From CAYWFU01 sp964457585 (GTDB lineage Bacteria > JACRDZ01): 63,125 nt of DNA. A model generated the notes under the pieces. It saw nothing but the letters and a program-made list of their open reading frames with translations. It did no database searches and was not told the DNA's origin. How positions within the stretch are numbered: the first letter of the stretch is position 1; the number at the start of each line of letters is the position of its first letter. The stretch is from contig CAYWFU010000010.1 of the NCBI GenBank assembly GCA_964457585.1, positions 1 to 63,125 on the forward strand, written 5' to 3'. Below, piece after piece: positions 1 to 6,869 of this stretch. The position numbers were made by a program, and so were the translations under genes.

Positions 1-141
1 TTTTTCATATTTTGGTATCTGACCATTTTGATAATCAGATTTGTTATCTGAAATACTTATAATAGTTGGTGCTCCAAAAATAATATTTAAGTTAAAGAAA
101 AACATTAATCCAATTATTGTAAGTATTAGATATTTTTTCAT
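1..141 (-). CDS. Exported protein, N-terminal fragment cut by the window edge
   Basis: Forty-seven codons run from an ATG at 141 off the left edge with no stop. The peptide starts MKKYLILTIIGLMFFFNLNI and has a lysine n-region, a hydrophobic core and a plausible cleavage after IIFGA, so it is a secretory signal peptide. The ATG lies 4 nt beyond the stop of the HddA-like gene, and the purine-rich end of that gene (AAGAAGATGAG) can serve as its ribosome site, so it is the next gene of the polysaccharide operon. The mature part is too short to assign a family. Confidence 0.75.
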   Translation of the reverse strand, partial: MKKYLILTIIGLMFFFNLNIIFGAPTIISISDNKSDYQNGQIPKYEK

Positions 142-145
142 TATC

Positions 146-1132
146 TCATCTTCTTATATTAAAAATAATCTTACTTCCATCTCGTTCAAATTTAAATCTT
201 AAAGGCTTTAACGGATTCATTGCATCTAATACTCTTTCACGGTTGCCATCATCCACATAAATTAATAGAAATCCGCCGCCGCCGGCGCCAGAGAGTTTGC
301 CTCCGATTGCACCTGATTTTCTTGCTTTATTGTACATTTGGTCTATTTCTTCATTGGATATTTTTGATGCAAGTTCTTTTTTATACATCCAATTTTGATG
401 AAGCAATTGACCAAAATCATTAAAAAAATTTTTATTCAGACTCTCTTCCAATTTTGGAATAGTTTCTTTCATTTTTTCAAGAGTTTGAAATTTCTCTTTA
501 TCATTTATTGTGTTTTCATTTTGTTCAGATAAAATACTTTCTGAATTTCTTGTAATTCCAGTATAAAAAAGAAGAAGTTTGGAATTTAACCTTTCTTTTT
601 CTTCAAATGGCAAATCAATTGTTTTCACTTCAACGCTTTCATCTTGTTTAAATTTAAAAATCCGCATTCCTCCATAAGCGGCAATATATTGATCCTGCTT
701 GCCAATTGGTCGCTTCAATATATTTATTTCAATTGCACAAGCCTCTCTTGCTAATTCTTCTTTTGTCTTCAGCTCACCTTTATAAGAATAGAGAGCATTT
801 AAAAGTCCTACAGTTAGTGTACTCGATGAACCCAGACCTGAACCCTGTGAAGGGATATCAGCCATGGTTGTAATTTCAATACCTTCTGTTACATTTGTTT
901 TTCTTAATGCTTCTCTGACAAGATCATGCTGAACCTCATCTATTTTGTCTACCATCTCAGTTTTTGTATAACCAACACGAATTTTTTTATCAAATCTTTC
1001 TTTTATTACTACATATATATATTTATCTATTGCTGTGCTTAAAACAGAACCTTCAGTTTGTGAATAAAAGCTTTTTAAATCTGTACCGCCGCCTGCGAAA
1101 CTTATTCGTAATGGAGTTTGACTGATAATCAT
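146..1132 (-). CDS. hddA: GHMP kinase, D-glycero-alpha-D-manno-heptose 7-phosphate kinase type
   Basis: 328 aa, the usual length for HddA-type kinases. It opens with TPLRISFAGGGTDL, the sugar-binding and first GHMP motif. GSGLGSSS (about residues 96-103) is the ATP-binding glycine/serine loop, and GGKLSGAGGGGF (about 280-291) is the third GHMP motif. HddA phosphorylates D-glycero-D-manno-heptose 7-phosphate at C1 in the route to GDP-heptose for surface glycans. The gene follows the tyrosine kinase by 12 nt with an AAGGAT ribosome site. The nucleotidyltransferase three genes upstream could make the matching NDP-sugar. A related kinase for fucose or another sugar is possible, because this subfamily shares all three motifs; the GHMP fold itself is secure. 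Confidence 0.82.
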   Translation of the reverse strand: MIISQTPLRISFAGGGTDLKSFYSQTEGSVLSTAIDKYIYVVIKERFDKKIRVGYTKTEMVDKIDEVQHDLVREALRKTNVTEGIEITTMADIPSQGSGLGSSSTLTVGLLNALYSYKGELKTKEELAREACAIEINILKRPIGKQDQYIAAYGGMRIFKFKQDESVEVKTIDLPFEEKERLNSKLLLFYTGITRNSESILSEQNENTINDKEKFQTLEKMKETIPKLEESLNKNFFNDFGQLLHQNWMYKKELASKISNEEIDQMYNKARKSGAIGGKLSGAGGGGFLLIYVDDGNRERVLDAMNPLKPLRFKFERDGSKIIFNIRR

Positions 1133-1144
1133 TTTTATCCTTTT

Positions 1145-1984
1145 TTAGTAATAATAATCCTTTTGCAATTTATCTTCTACTTGATTTAGAATTGTGCCAA
1201 GAATTTTAATTTTAGTGTCTTTTAAACTATTTAAAGATCTTTCAACTATTGAACGCCGTGTTGAACCTGCTTTTATTACAAGTATTGCTCCATCAACATA
1301 TGAACTTAAAAGAACAGAATCAGATATAGGATATATAGGTGATGAATCAAAAATTATTAAATCAAATTCTTTTTTTAATTCCTCGACTAAAATCTTTATT
1401 TTGTTTGAACCTAAAAGAACTGATGGATTTGGACAGTGAGATCCGGAAGTAAGAACTTTAAGATTAGCGACATCTGTATCATGCAGGCATCCTTCTACTT
1501 TTTTATTATCAATTAATACATCAGTTAAACCGTAAATTAATGGCAATCCGAATTTTATATGAATTGATGGACGCCGTAAATCAGCATCAATAAGAAGAGT
1601 CTTTTTTTCCATAAGATTAGCCATAATCATTGCCAGATAACTTACACTAAAAGTTTTACCCTCAAATGGGAGTGAACTTGTTATCATTAATGATTTAATT
1701 GGTTCATCAGAAAATAAAGCTAATTTTACGCTTGTCTGAAGACGATAAAACTCGCTAAATTCAGGAATATCCAGCATCTTGTGATTAACTATCAAAGAGG
1801 AGGATAACTGTTTTTTAAGAACCTGTGCAAGAGTTTGTGATGAGACATATCCCAATCTCACTAAAACTTCACCTAATCTGCTGTTATCTTTATCTCTTTC
1901 TTTTAAAGCATGTGTAAGCTGAGATTTATTGATAATACCTGCATTAAGCATTATTTGTCCAAGAAGATCTTTTTTTATTTTCAT
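1145..1984 (-). CDS. MshEN domain fused to a bacterial tyrosine kinase (CpsD/BY-kinase)
   Basis: 279 aa. Residues 7-59 form an MshEN (GspE N-terminal) domain: two 24-residue motifs (7-30 and 36-59) separated by exactly five residues, as in c-di-GMP-binding MshEN. The second motif has R36, L37, G38, G45, L52, L56 and Q59 all in place; the first has L for R at position 1 and R for Q at position 24. Residues about 85-275 are a CpsD/CapB P-loop kinase with Walker A SSLPFEGKTF, Walker A' LLIDADLRRP and a short C-terminal tyrosine cluster (DYYY). The start overlaps the Wzz stop by 4 nt (ATGA), so the two are translationally coupled. In Gram-negative systems kinase and Wzz are often one protein; here they are split. 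Role: controls chain length and export of the polysaccharide by phosphorylation cycling. Confidence 0.88.
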   Translation of the reverse strand: MKIKKDLLGQIMLNAGIINKSQLTHALKERDKDNSRLGEVLVRLGYVSSQTLAQVLKKQLSSSLIVNHKMLDIPEFSEFYRLQTSVKLALFSDEPIKSLMITSSLPFEGKTFSVSYLAMIMANLMEKKTLLIDADLRRPSIHIKFGLPLIYGLTDVLIDNKKVEGCLHDTDVANLKVLTSGSHCPNPSVLLGSNKIKILVEELKKEFDLIIFDSSPIYPISDSVLLSSYVDGAILVIKAGSTRRSIVERSLNSLKDTKIKILGTILNQVEDKLQKDYYY

Positions 1985-3447
1985 TTTTTGCCTTTAATAC
2001 CTTCCAATTTTGGAATTGCAGCAAGTACGGGAAGTTTAAGAAATTGTTCGACTTCAGCAACAGAATGAAATGAATCATCAAAATATTCAATTGTCATTGA
2101 AACTCCAATACCCAGAACCAGACCAATAATCGCGCCCATAATTGTATTCATTAGTGGTCTGGGTTTTAGTGGTTGATAAGGTTTATATGCGCGGTCAAAA
2201 ACTCTTACATCATTAGTATTGACATTTTCTTCAATTCGCGCTTCTGATAATCTTTTTAACAAAATAGTATAATATTCTTCATTTACCATTTTTTCTCGCA
2301 AAACATCTGCGTACATTGACTGTTTTTCAGGTAACGATTTTATTTTTTTCTGTTCTTTTATAATTAAATCCTGCAGAAGTTTTTCTTCATTTTTTTTAGC
2401 ATTAATTTCCATTTCTGTTTTAATAAGCTCCAGAAGAAAAGGATTATTAAATTCTTTAGGCTTTACTTTGTTTTCTAAATTAATGCGGTTTACTTCATCC
2501 TGGAATTTTGTTTTTTCATCTTCTAAATCCTTTTTTTTTGTTTCCAATTCTTTTTTCTTTGCTGAAAGTAAAGGATATTCATCTGTATATCGATAAGTTA
2601 AAGAATTTACTTCTTCTTCGAGCACAGAAATGTTTCCTTGCATTTGCAAAAGTGGAGTATTACTCTTTAAAAAATTTTTATAATCATTACTAATGTCAGT
2701 ATCACTATTTACATCTCCTTTTATTTGTGATATTTGTTCTTTTATTTGATTGAATTTAGATTGTAAAACCATAGAATCTATCCCAACCTGATATTTCCTT
2801 GCTTCCCAATTTGAAATACGTTTTGTGATTTCGTTTATCATATCATTTGCCTGCATAACTCCTTCTTTTTCCTGGAAATTATTCAAGTTTTTTTGAGCTT
2901 CATCTAATTTAATTCGTATAAGATTCATCTGATCTTCAATGAAAATTCTTTTTTCGCGAGCTTGGGATGTATTAAATATTTGATATTTTTCAATAAAAGT
3001 ATCAGCTAAATTATTAGCGATTTTAGCAACCATGTCAGCATCATTCCATTTAACAGATATAAGAAGGGTATTTGCACCTTCAAAAGTCTGAACATTTATA
3101 TTGTTTTGCAATTTTTCCATAAGTTCTATATATTCTTCCTGATCCTTTGCAGTACTTCCAATACCAAGATTTTTCATTACCAGCTCAACTAAATAACGAC
3201 TTTTTAACCACATGGCTTCTGGTTCAAGCGAAGGTTGAGTATAATGTTGTTTAACACTTGCTGGTTGTTGTGTTATTTGCACACGAATACTGGTGCTTGC
3301 TTCATAAACAGGTTCAATAATTTTACTTGTTATAAAGGCTGAAATTGAAACTGTAAATGTAATTAAGATTATTAACCATAATCGTTTTAATACTACGCGA
3401 TTTATAGTGGTTAAATAATTACTGGTAGCTGTTTTTTGATCTTCCAT
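1981..3447 (-). CDS. Polysaccharide co-polymerase (Wzz/GumC-type chain-length determinant)
   Basis: 488 aa. One transmembrane helix near residues 20-45 and a second near 430-455 flank a long periplasmic region rich in Glu, Lys and Gln that should form coiled coil. The proline-rich run PYQPLKPRPLMN directly before the second helix is the classic Wzz signature. The C-terminal tail (LPVLAAIPKL) resembles the linker that joins Wzz to its kinase in fused proteins, and the kinase is the next gene with a 4-nt overlap. The protein sets polysaccharide chain length in the inner membrane and contacts the export channel. Family assignment is firm; the polymer is unknown. Confidence 0.9.
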   Translation of the reverse strand: MEDQKTATSNYLTTINRVVLKRLWLIILITFTVSISAFITSKIIEPVYEASTSIRVQITQQPASVKQHYTQPSLEPEAMWLKSRYLVELVMKNLGIGSTAKDQEEYIELMEKLQNNINVQTFEGANTLLISVKWNDADMVAKIANNLADTFIEKYQIFNTSQAREKRIFIEDQMNLIRIKLDEAQKNLNNFQEKEGVMQANDMINEITKRISNWEARKYQVGIDSMVLQSKFNQIKEQISQIKGDVNSDTDISNDYKNFLKSNTPLLQMQGNISVLEEEVNSLTYRYTDEYPLLSAKKKELETKKKDLEDEKTKFQDEVNRINLENKVKPKEFNNPFLLELIKTEMEINAKKNEEKLLQDLIIKEQKKIKSLPEKQSMYADVLREKMVNEEYYTILLKRLSEARIEENVNTNDVRVFDRAYKPYQPLKPRPLMNTIMGAIIGLVLGIGVSMTIEYFDDSFHSVAEVEQFLKLPVLAAIPKLEGIKGKK

Positions 3448-3462
3448 ATTTCCCTTTAAAAA

Positions 3463-4587
3463 TTACTTTACATCTTTATCAACAATCATTTTATCAGGAA
3501 TAACCTTGCCTGTCCATATTTTTACATCTTTTAAAATTTTTACATTATTTCCAATAATACAGTTTTTCCCAACTATTACATTTTCATTTATTAATACATT
3601 ATTCCCAAGTTTTACTCCATCATCTAAAATGGAATCAATAACTTTTGAAGCATTTCCAATACTAACTTTTTTCCCTAAAATAGTGTTTTTAAGATAAGCT
3701 CCTTTTTCAACTAAACAATTATCAGATAAAACACAATTTGTATCAAATGTAGTACCTTCAGATATAAAACAATTTTTACCAAAAAAAAGCGGAGGATTTA
3801 ATTTAACTTCTTTTTTTAATTTAATTTCATCTTTATACCAGATATTTTCCTTAAGCAATTTACCTGAAGGATAAAATCCAGTTGCATCTTTTAATACATC
3901 AAATTGAGCTTTACGATATTGTTCAGGTGTCCCCATATCAAATAAATATCCTTTCAAAGGATAAGCATAAAAAGGAATATTTATTTCCAGAAATTTAGGA
4001 AACAGATCTCGTCCAAAATCAAAAAATTGTTTTTCAGGAATATATTTTAATATCTCTGGTTCAACAATATAAATCCCTGCATTTATTCCACCTGAAAAAT
4101 TATCAAGGTTTTTTGGTTTTTCTAAAAAATTTATAACTCTATTTTCATTATCAGTAATAACTACTCCGCAGTATTTAGGATTTAAACCTGTTATAAGCCC
4201 AATGGTTACTTTTGAATTTTTATTTTTATGAAATTCTATTAAATTCTGTAAATCAATATTTACTAAATTATCTCCATATACTACGACAAAAACTTCGTTA
4301 AAAAAATCAGCTATTTTTTTTATAGCACCTGCTGTTCCCAATAAAACATCTTCATAAGAATAAATAATATCCATACCAAAATTTAATCCACCTTTAAAAT
4401 AATCTTTAATTTTATCAGGATAATGATGAAGATTCATTGCGATTTTTGTTATATTATATTTTTTTAACCATTCTAAAGTATATTGTAAAACAGGCTTATC
4501 CAATATTGGCAGCATTGGTTTTGGGCAATCAATTGTCAAAGGTTCAAGACGTGACCCTACTCCTGCTGATAAAATCATTGCTTTCAT
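3463..4587 (-). CDS. Sugar-1-phosphate nucleotidyltransferase with left-handed beta-helix tail
   Basis: 374 aa. The N-terminal Rossmann domain (about 1-230) begins MILSAGVGSRLEPLT followed by PKPMLPI, the nucleotide-binding signature of the NTP_transferase family. VVVYGDNL carries the metal-binding Asp. From about residue 255 imperfect hexapeptides (NCVLSD, NTILGK, NNVLIN, NCIIGN) predict a left-handed beta-helix. This architecture matches ManC/GlmU-like guanylyl- or thymidylyltransferases. With an HddA-like kinase in the operon, GDP-heptose formation is a reasonable guess (inference), but mannose or glucose 1-phosphate cannot be excluded. It starts 37 nt after the cohesin gene and ends 15 nt before Wzz. 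Confidence 0.85.
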   Translation of the reverse strand: MKAMILSAGVGSRLEPLTIDCPKPMLPILDKPVLQYTLEWLKKYNITKIAMNLHHYPDKIKDYFKGGLNFGMDIIYSYEDVLLGTAGAIKKIADFFNEVFVVVYGDNLVNIDLQNLIEFHKNKNSKVTIGLITGLNPKYCGVVITDNENRVINFLEKPKNLDNFSGGINAGIYIVEPEILKYIPEKQFFDFGRDLFPKFLEINIPFYAYPLKGYLFDMGTPEQYRKAQFDVLKDATGFYPSGKLLKENIWYKDEIKLKKEVKLNPPLFFGKNCFISEGTTFDTNCVLSDNCLVEKGAYLKNTILGKKVSIGNASKVIDSILDDGVKLGNNVLINENVIVGKNCIIGNNVKILKDVKIWTGKVIPDKMIVDKDVK

Positions 4588-4624
4588 TTTTAATACCTTA
4601 TTTACTCAAGTTGACTGATTGAAA

Positions 4625-5311
4625 TTACTTTTCTATCCATATTACCGAAGTAATATTTTCAAGTTCTGGATCAAAAAGAGCGTTATCCGCTGAAACTTTA
4701 CTGAAAGATATAGCAGGTGTTCCTGTTCCTGCTTTTATAAATTTTAAAGTTAATATATTTCCGCTACCGTTAATCCCAGCTTCTCCTCCAAAATTGGATA
4801 ATCCAATTAGTAATTTTCCCGAATCAAATTTTTGATCAAAAAAATTCACTAATATTTTTTCAAAAAAAGAACCTTTGTTATAACTATATTCAAGCGTATC
4901 TTTCATTTGAATTGTATTTGGATCGTAAACTAATATAAAATAAATCCCTGCGGCATTTTTAATATTTTCCATATCGATTGATACTAATATCTCATTATTA
5001 GCGGTTGAATATGTTGAACTTAAATTAATTTCCGGATAAGAAATTGAAACATTGGTTGTATCATAGATATTTGTTGTATCATTGATATTCGTTGAATCTT
5101 GAATATTGGTTGTATCTTGTATATTAGTTGTATCCTGTATATTAGTTGTATCCTGTATACTGGTTGTGTCCTCCACATTACTTGTGTTGTATGGTGGTTT
5201 ATATTCATCCGAAGCTTCTTGAGATCTTTTTTTACCTTTACAACCTTCCATCATTACAAAAAATAATAAAATAATAAATAAATAAATTGTTTTTTTTAAA
5301 TTATTTTTCAT
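4625..5311 (-). CDS. Cohesin-domain lipoprotein with hexapeptide-repeat linker
   Basis: 228 aa. A basic n-region and hydrophobic stretch end at EGC (Cys24), a non-ideal but plausible lipobox. Residues 48-88 are a linker of seven near-identical hexads (DTTNIQ type). Residues about 93-228 look like a cohesin domain: beta-strands NEILVSIDMENI, AGIYFILVYDPNTIQMKD and NGSGNILTLKFIKAGTGT match the cohesin nine-strand pattern (known family: dockerin receptors). The start overlaps the stop of the dockerin gene by 4 nt. Likely role: an outer-membrane receptor anchoring dockerin-bearing proteins at the cell surface. Alternative: an unrelated jelly-roll adhesin; the adjacent dockerin favours cohesin. 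Confidence 0.75.
   Translation of the reverse strand: MKNNLKKTIYLFIILLFFVMMEGCKGKKRSQEASDEYKPPYNTSNVEDTTSIQDTTNIQDTTNIQDTTNIQDSTNINDTTNIYDTTNVSISYPEINLSSTYSTANNEILVSIDMENIKNAAGIYFILVYDPNTIQMKDTLEYSYNKGSFFEKILVNFFDQKFDSGKLLIGLSNFGGEAGINGSGNILTLKFIKAGTGTPAISFSKVSADNALFDPELENITSVIWIEK
5048..5170 (-). repeat. 18-bp tandem repeat encoding a DTTNIQ-type linker
   Basis: Seven consecutive 18-bp units encode DTTSIQ, DTTNIQ three times, DSTNIN, DTTNIY and DTTNV. The middle units are almost identical in DNA as well, so copy number could change by slippage without shifting frame. The segment is the flexible spacer between the lipid anchor and the cohesin domain. Confidence 0.9.
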
Positions 5312-5661
5312 TTTATCAATCCAAAATGCAATTTTAAAATTTCAAAATCATTATCATTAACTTTTTTATCGCCATTTATATCTGGATTTATATTGAATTT
5401 ATTAGATTTATATTCATTTTCATTTTTGTTATAAAAAAACATAAGCAAACTTAAATCTCTTCCATCGACTCTACCTGATTTATCAATATCAGCATCAAAG
5501 GAAAGCTTCACTTTTATATTTAAAATTTTAGTTGTATCAGCAGAAACTTCTTTTTGAGAAAAAATATTAATAAAATTATGTCTATTAATATAAGGAAGCA
5601 AAAGAACTGAGAATAAAATTATTAGTAACTTAAAAATATTTTTTTTGCTAATAGTTTTCAT
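5308..5661 (-). CDS. Small exported dockerin-type protein
   Basis: 117 aa. An N-terminal hydrophobic segment (about 10-25) is a signal peptide or membrane anchor. Residues about 54-115 carry two calcium-loop plus helix repeats typical of type I dockerins: DADIDKSGRVDGRDLSLLMF and NPDINGDKKVNDNDFEIL. Spacing between the loops and the acidic positions at 1, 3, 5 and 12 fit. It is the first gene of the polysaccharide operon and overlaps the cohesin lipoprotein gene by 4 nt (ATGA), which suggests the two products act together. The protein has almost nothing besides the dockerin, so it may be an adaptor rather than an enzyme. Confidence 0.82.
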   Translation of the reverse strand: MKTISKKNIFKLLIILFSVLLLPYINRHNFINIFSQKEVSADTTKILNIKVKLSFDADIDKSGRVDGRDLSLLMFFYNKNENEYKSNKFNINPDINGDKKVNDNDFEILKLHFGLIK

Positions 5662-5671
5662 GATTTTTTTG

Positions 5672-5691
5672 GGTAGGCTACCGCTATTATA
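5672..5691 (-). promoter_or_regulatory. Possible -10 box and dyad in the leader of the polysaccharide operon
   Basis: On the minus strand a TATAAT (5686-5691) precedes an 11-bp dyad GGTAGCCTACC (5672-5682), then an A-rich run and the ATG at 5661. No good -35 lies 16-18 bp upstream and no Shine-Dalgarno is visible. The dyad sits where transcription would start, so it could be an operator. No sigma-54 -24/-12 pair is visible here despite the adjacent sigma-54 activator. Confidence 0.3.
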
Positions 5692-5734
5692 TTTTTTGAA
5701 AGTTTTTAGTTTTTAAGTTTATTTAGAAGTCAAA

Positions 5735-6745
5735 TTAAAGCATACTATCATTAATTATTGTTGACATCGATATTCCATATTTCTTCATTTTATTTTTTAA
5801 AGAATTTAATGAAATCCCAAGAATTCTACTGGATCTTGTTTTATTATAATGTGTTTTAGTTAATACTTCTTTTATAACTTCACGTTCAACTTTTTTCAAA
5901 ATACCTTCTTTAGTTTGAAAATTTAATATTTTATCAATAATATTCATAAAAGAAGGATTATGAACCAAATTTGTGGTTAAATTGTTAATTTCATTATTTT
6001 TTATTATATGACTAATATGTTCCAGCATAATGTATTCAGTGTTCAATACTGAAATCATAGATTCTATAAAATTTCTTAATTCTCTAATATTTCCTTCCCA
6101 TTTTAAATTTTGTATAATTTTTAAAGCATCAGAGGAAATCCCTTTAATATTTTTATTGCATTTATGGTTATAATATTCAATAAATTTTTCTATCAGGATT
6201 GGGATATCTTCTCTTCTTTCTCTTAAAGGCGGAATGTGTATGTGTGATACATTTATTCTATAATACAGATCTTTTCTAAAATTTTTATTTATAATTTCTT
6301 TTGCTAAATCCTTATTAGTACATGAGATTATTCTCACATCTACTTTAATCTCTTTTTCTCCCCCTACCCTTCGAAATTCTCCTGATTCCAATGTTCTGAG
6401 AATTTTTGACTGAAGAGATAAGGACATATCTCCAATTTCATCTAATAATAAAGTACCTTTATCCGCTAATTCAAAAGCTCCTTTTTTTTGATTAATAGCA
6501 CCGGTAAAGGCACCTTTTTCATGCCCAAATAACTCAGTTTCTAATAATCCTTCAGGAATAGAACTACAATTTACTGCAATGAAGTTATTATTTCTTCTAT
6601 GACTATTATTATGAATATATTGCGCAATAAGCTCTTTACCTGTTCCTGTTTCACCTGTTACAAGAACAGTAATTTTTCTTTTAGCTAATTTATTTGCTAA
6701 CTCACGAACTTCTTTAATTTTACTGCTTTCACCTAAGATATTCAC
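5735..6745 (-). CDS. Sigma-54 transcriptional activator lacking a receiver domain
   Basis: 336 aa. The AAA+ domain begins at once: Walker A GETGTGKE (about residue 30), GAFTGA (about 82) for sigma-54 contact, Walker B TLLLDEIGD, sensor regions after RIISCTN. The C-terminus (about 285-325) is a Fis-type helix-turn-helix (THYNKTRSSRILGISLNSLK). There is no receiver, GAF or PAS domain, as in PspF, so activity should be controlled by a partner protein or by expression. The start is GTG at 6745, preceded by AGGG; an overlapping ATG 2 nt upstream is out of frame and runs into TGA. It lies 73 nt upstream of the dockerin-cohesin-polysaccharide operon and is a candidate regulator of it. Confidence 0.9.
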   Translation of the reverse strand: MNILGESSKIKEVRELANKLAKRKITVLVTGETGTGKELIAQYIHNNSHRRNNNFIAVNCSSIPEGLLETELFGHEKGAFTGAINQKKGAFELADKGTLLLDEIGDMSLSLQSKILRTLESGEFRRVGGEKEIKVDVRIISCTNKDLAKEIINKNFRKDLYYRINVSHIHIPPLRERREDIPILIEKFIEYYNHKCNKNIKGISSDALKIIQNLKWEGNIRELRNFIESMISVLNTEYIMLEHISHIIKNNEINNLTTNLVHNPSFMNIIDKILNFQTKEGILKKVEREVIKEVLTKTHYNKTRSSRILGISLNSLKNKMKKYGISMSTIINDSML

Positions 6746-6771
6746 ATTAGATCCCTTTTTCTATACTAAAT

Positions 6772-6799
6772 ATTATAATATAACGATAGCATTTGTCAA
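6772..6799 (-). promoter_or_regulatory. Sigma-70-type promoter for the sigma-54 activator gene
   Basis: Minus strand: perfect TTGACA (6794-6799), 16-bp spacer, perfect TATAAT (6772-6777). Transcription would start near 6765, about 20 nt upstream of the GTG start. It is the clearest promoter in the left half of the window and separates this transcript from the M16 protease gene upstream. Confidence 0.8.
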
Positions 6800-6869
6800 A
6801 CTGAATAAATAGATAGATTGGTCATTATACCACAATATAAAATGGTGAGTGATAAAAATATGTCTCTAG

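Noticed and set aside
5662..5760. Sigma-54 promoter for the polysaccharide operon
   Set aside because: No TGGCAC-N5-TTGC-like pair was found in the leader; only a TATAAT and a dyad are visible.
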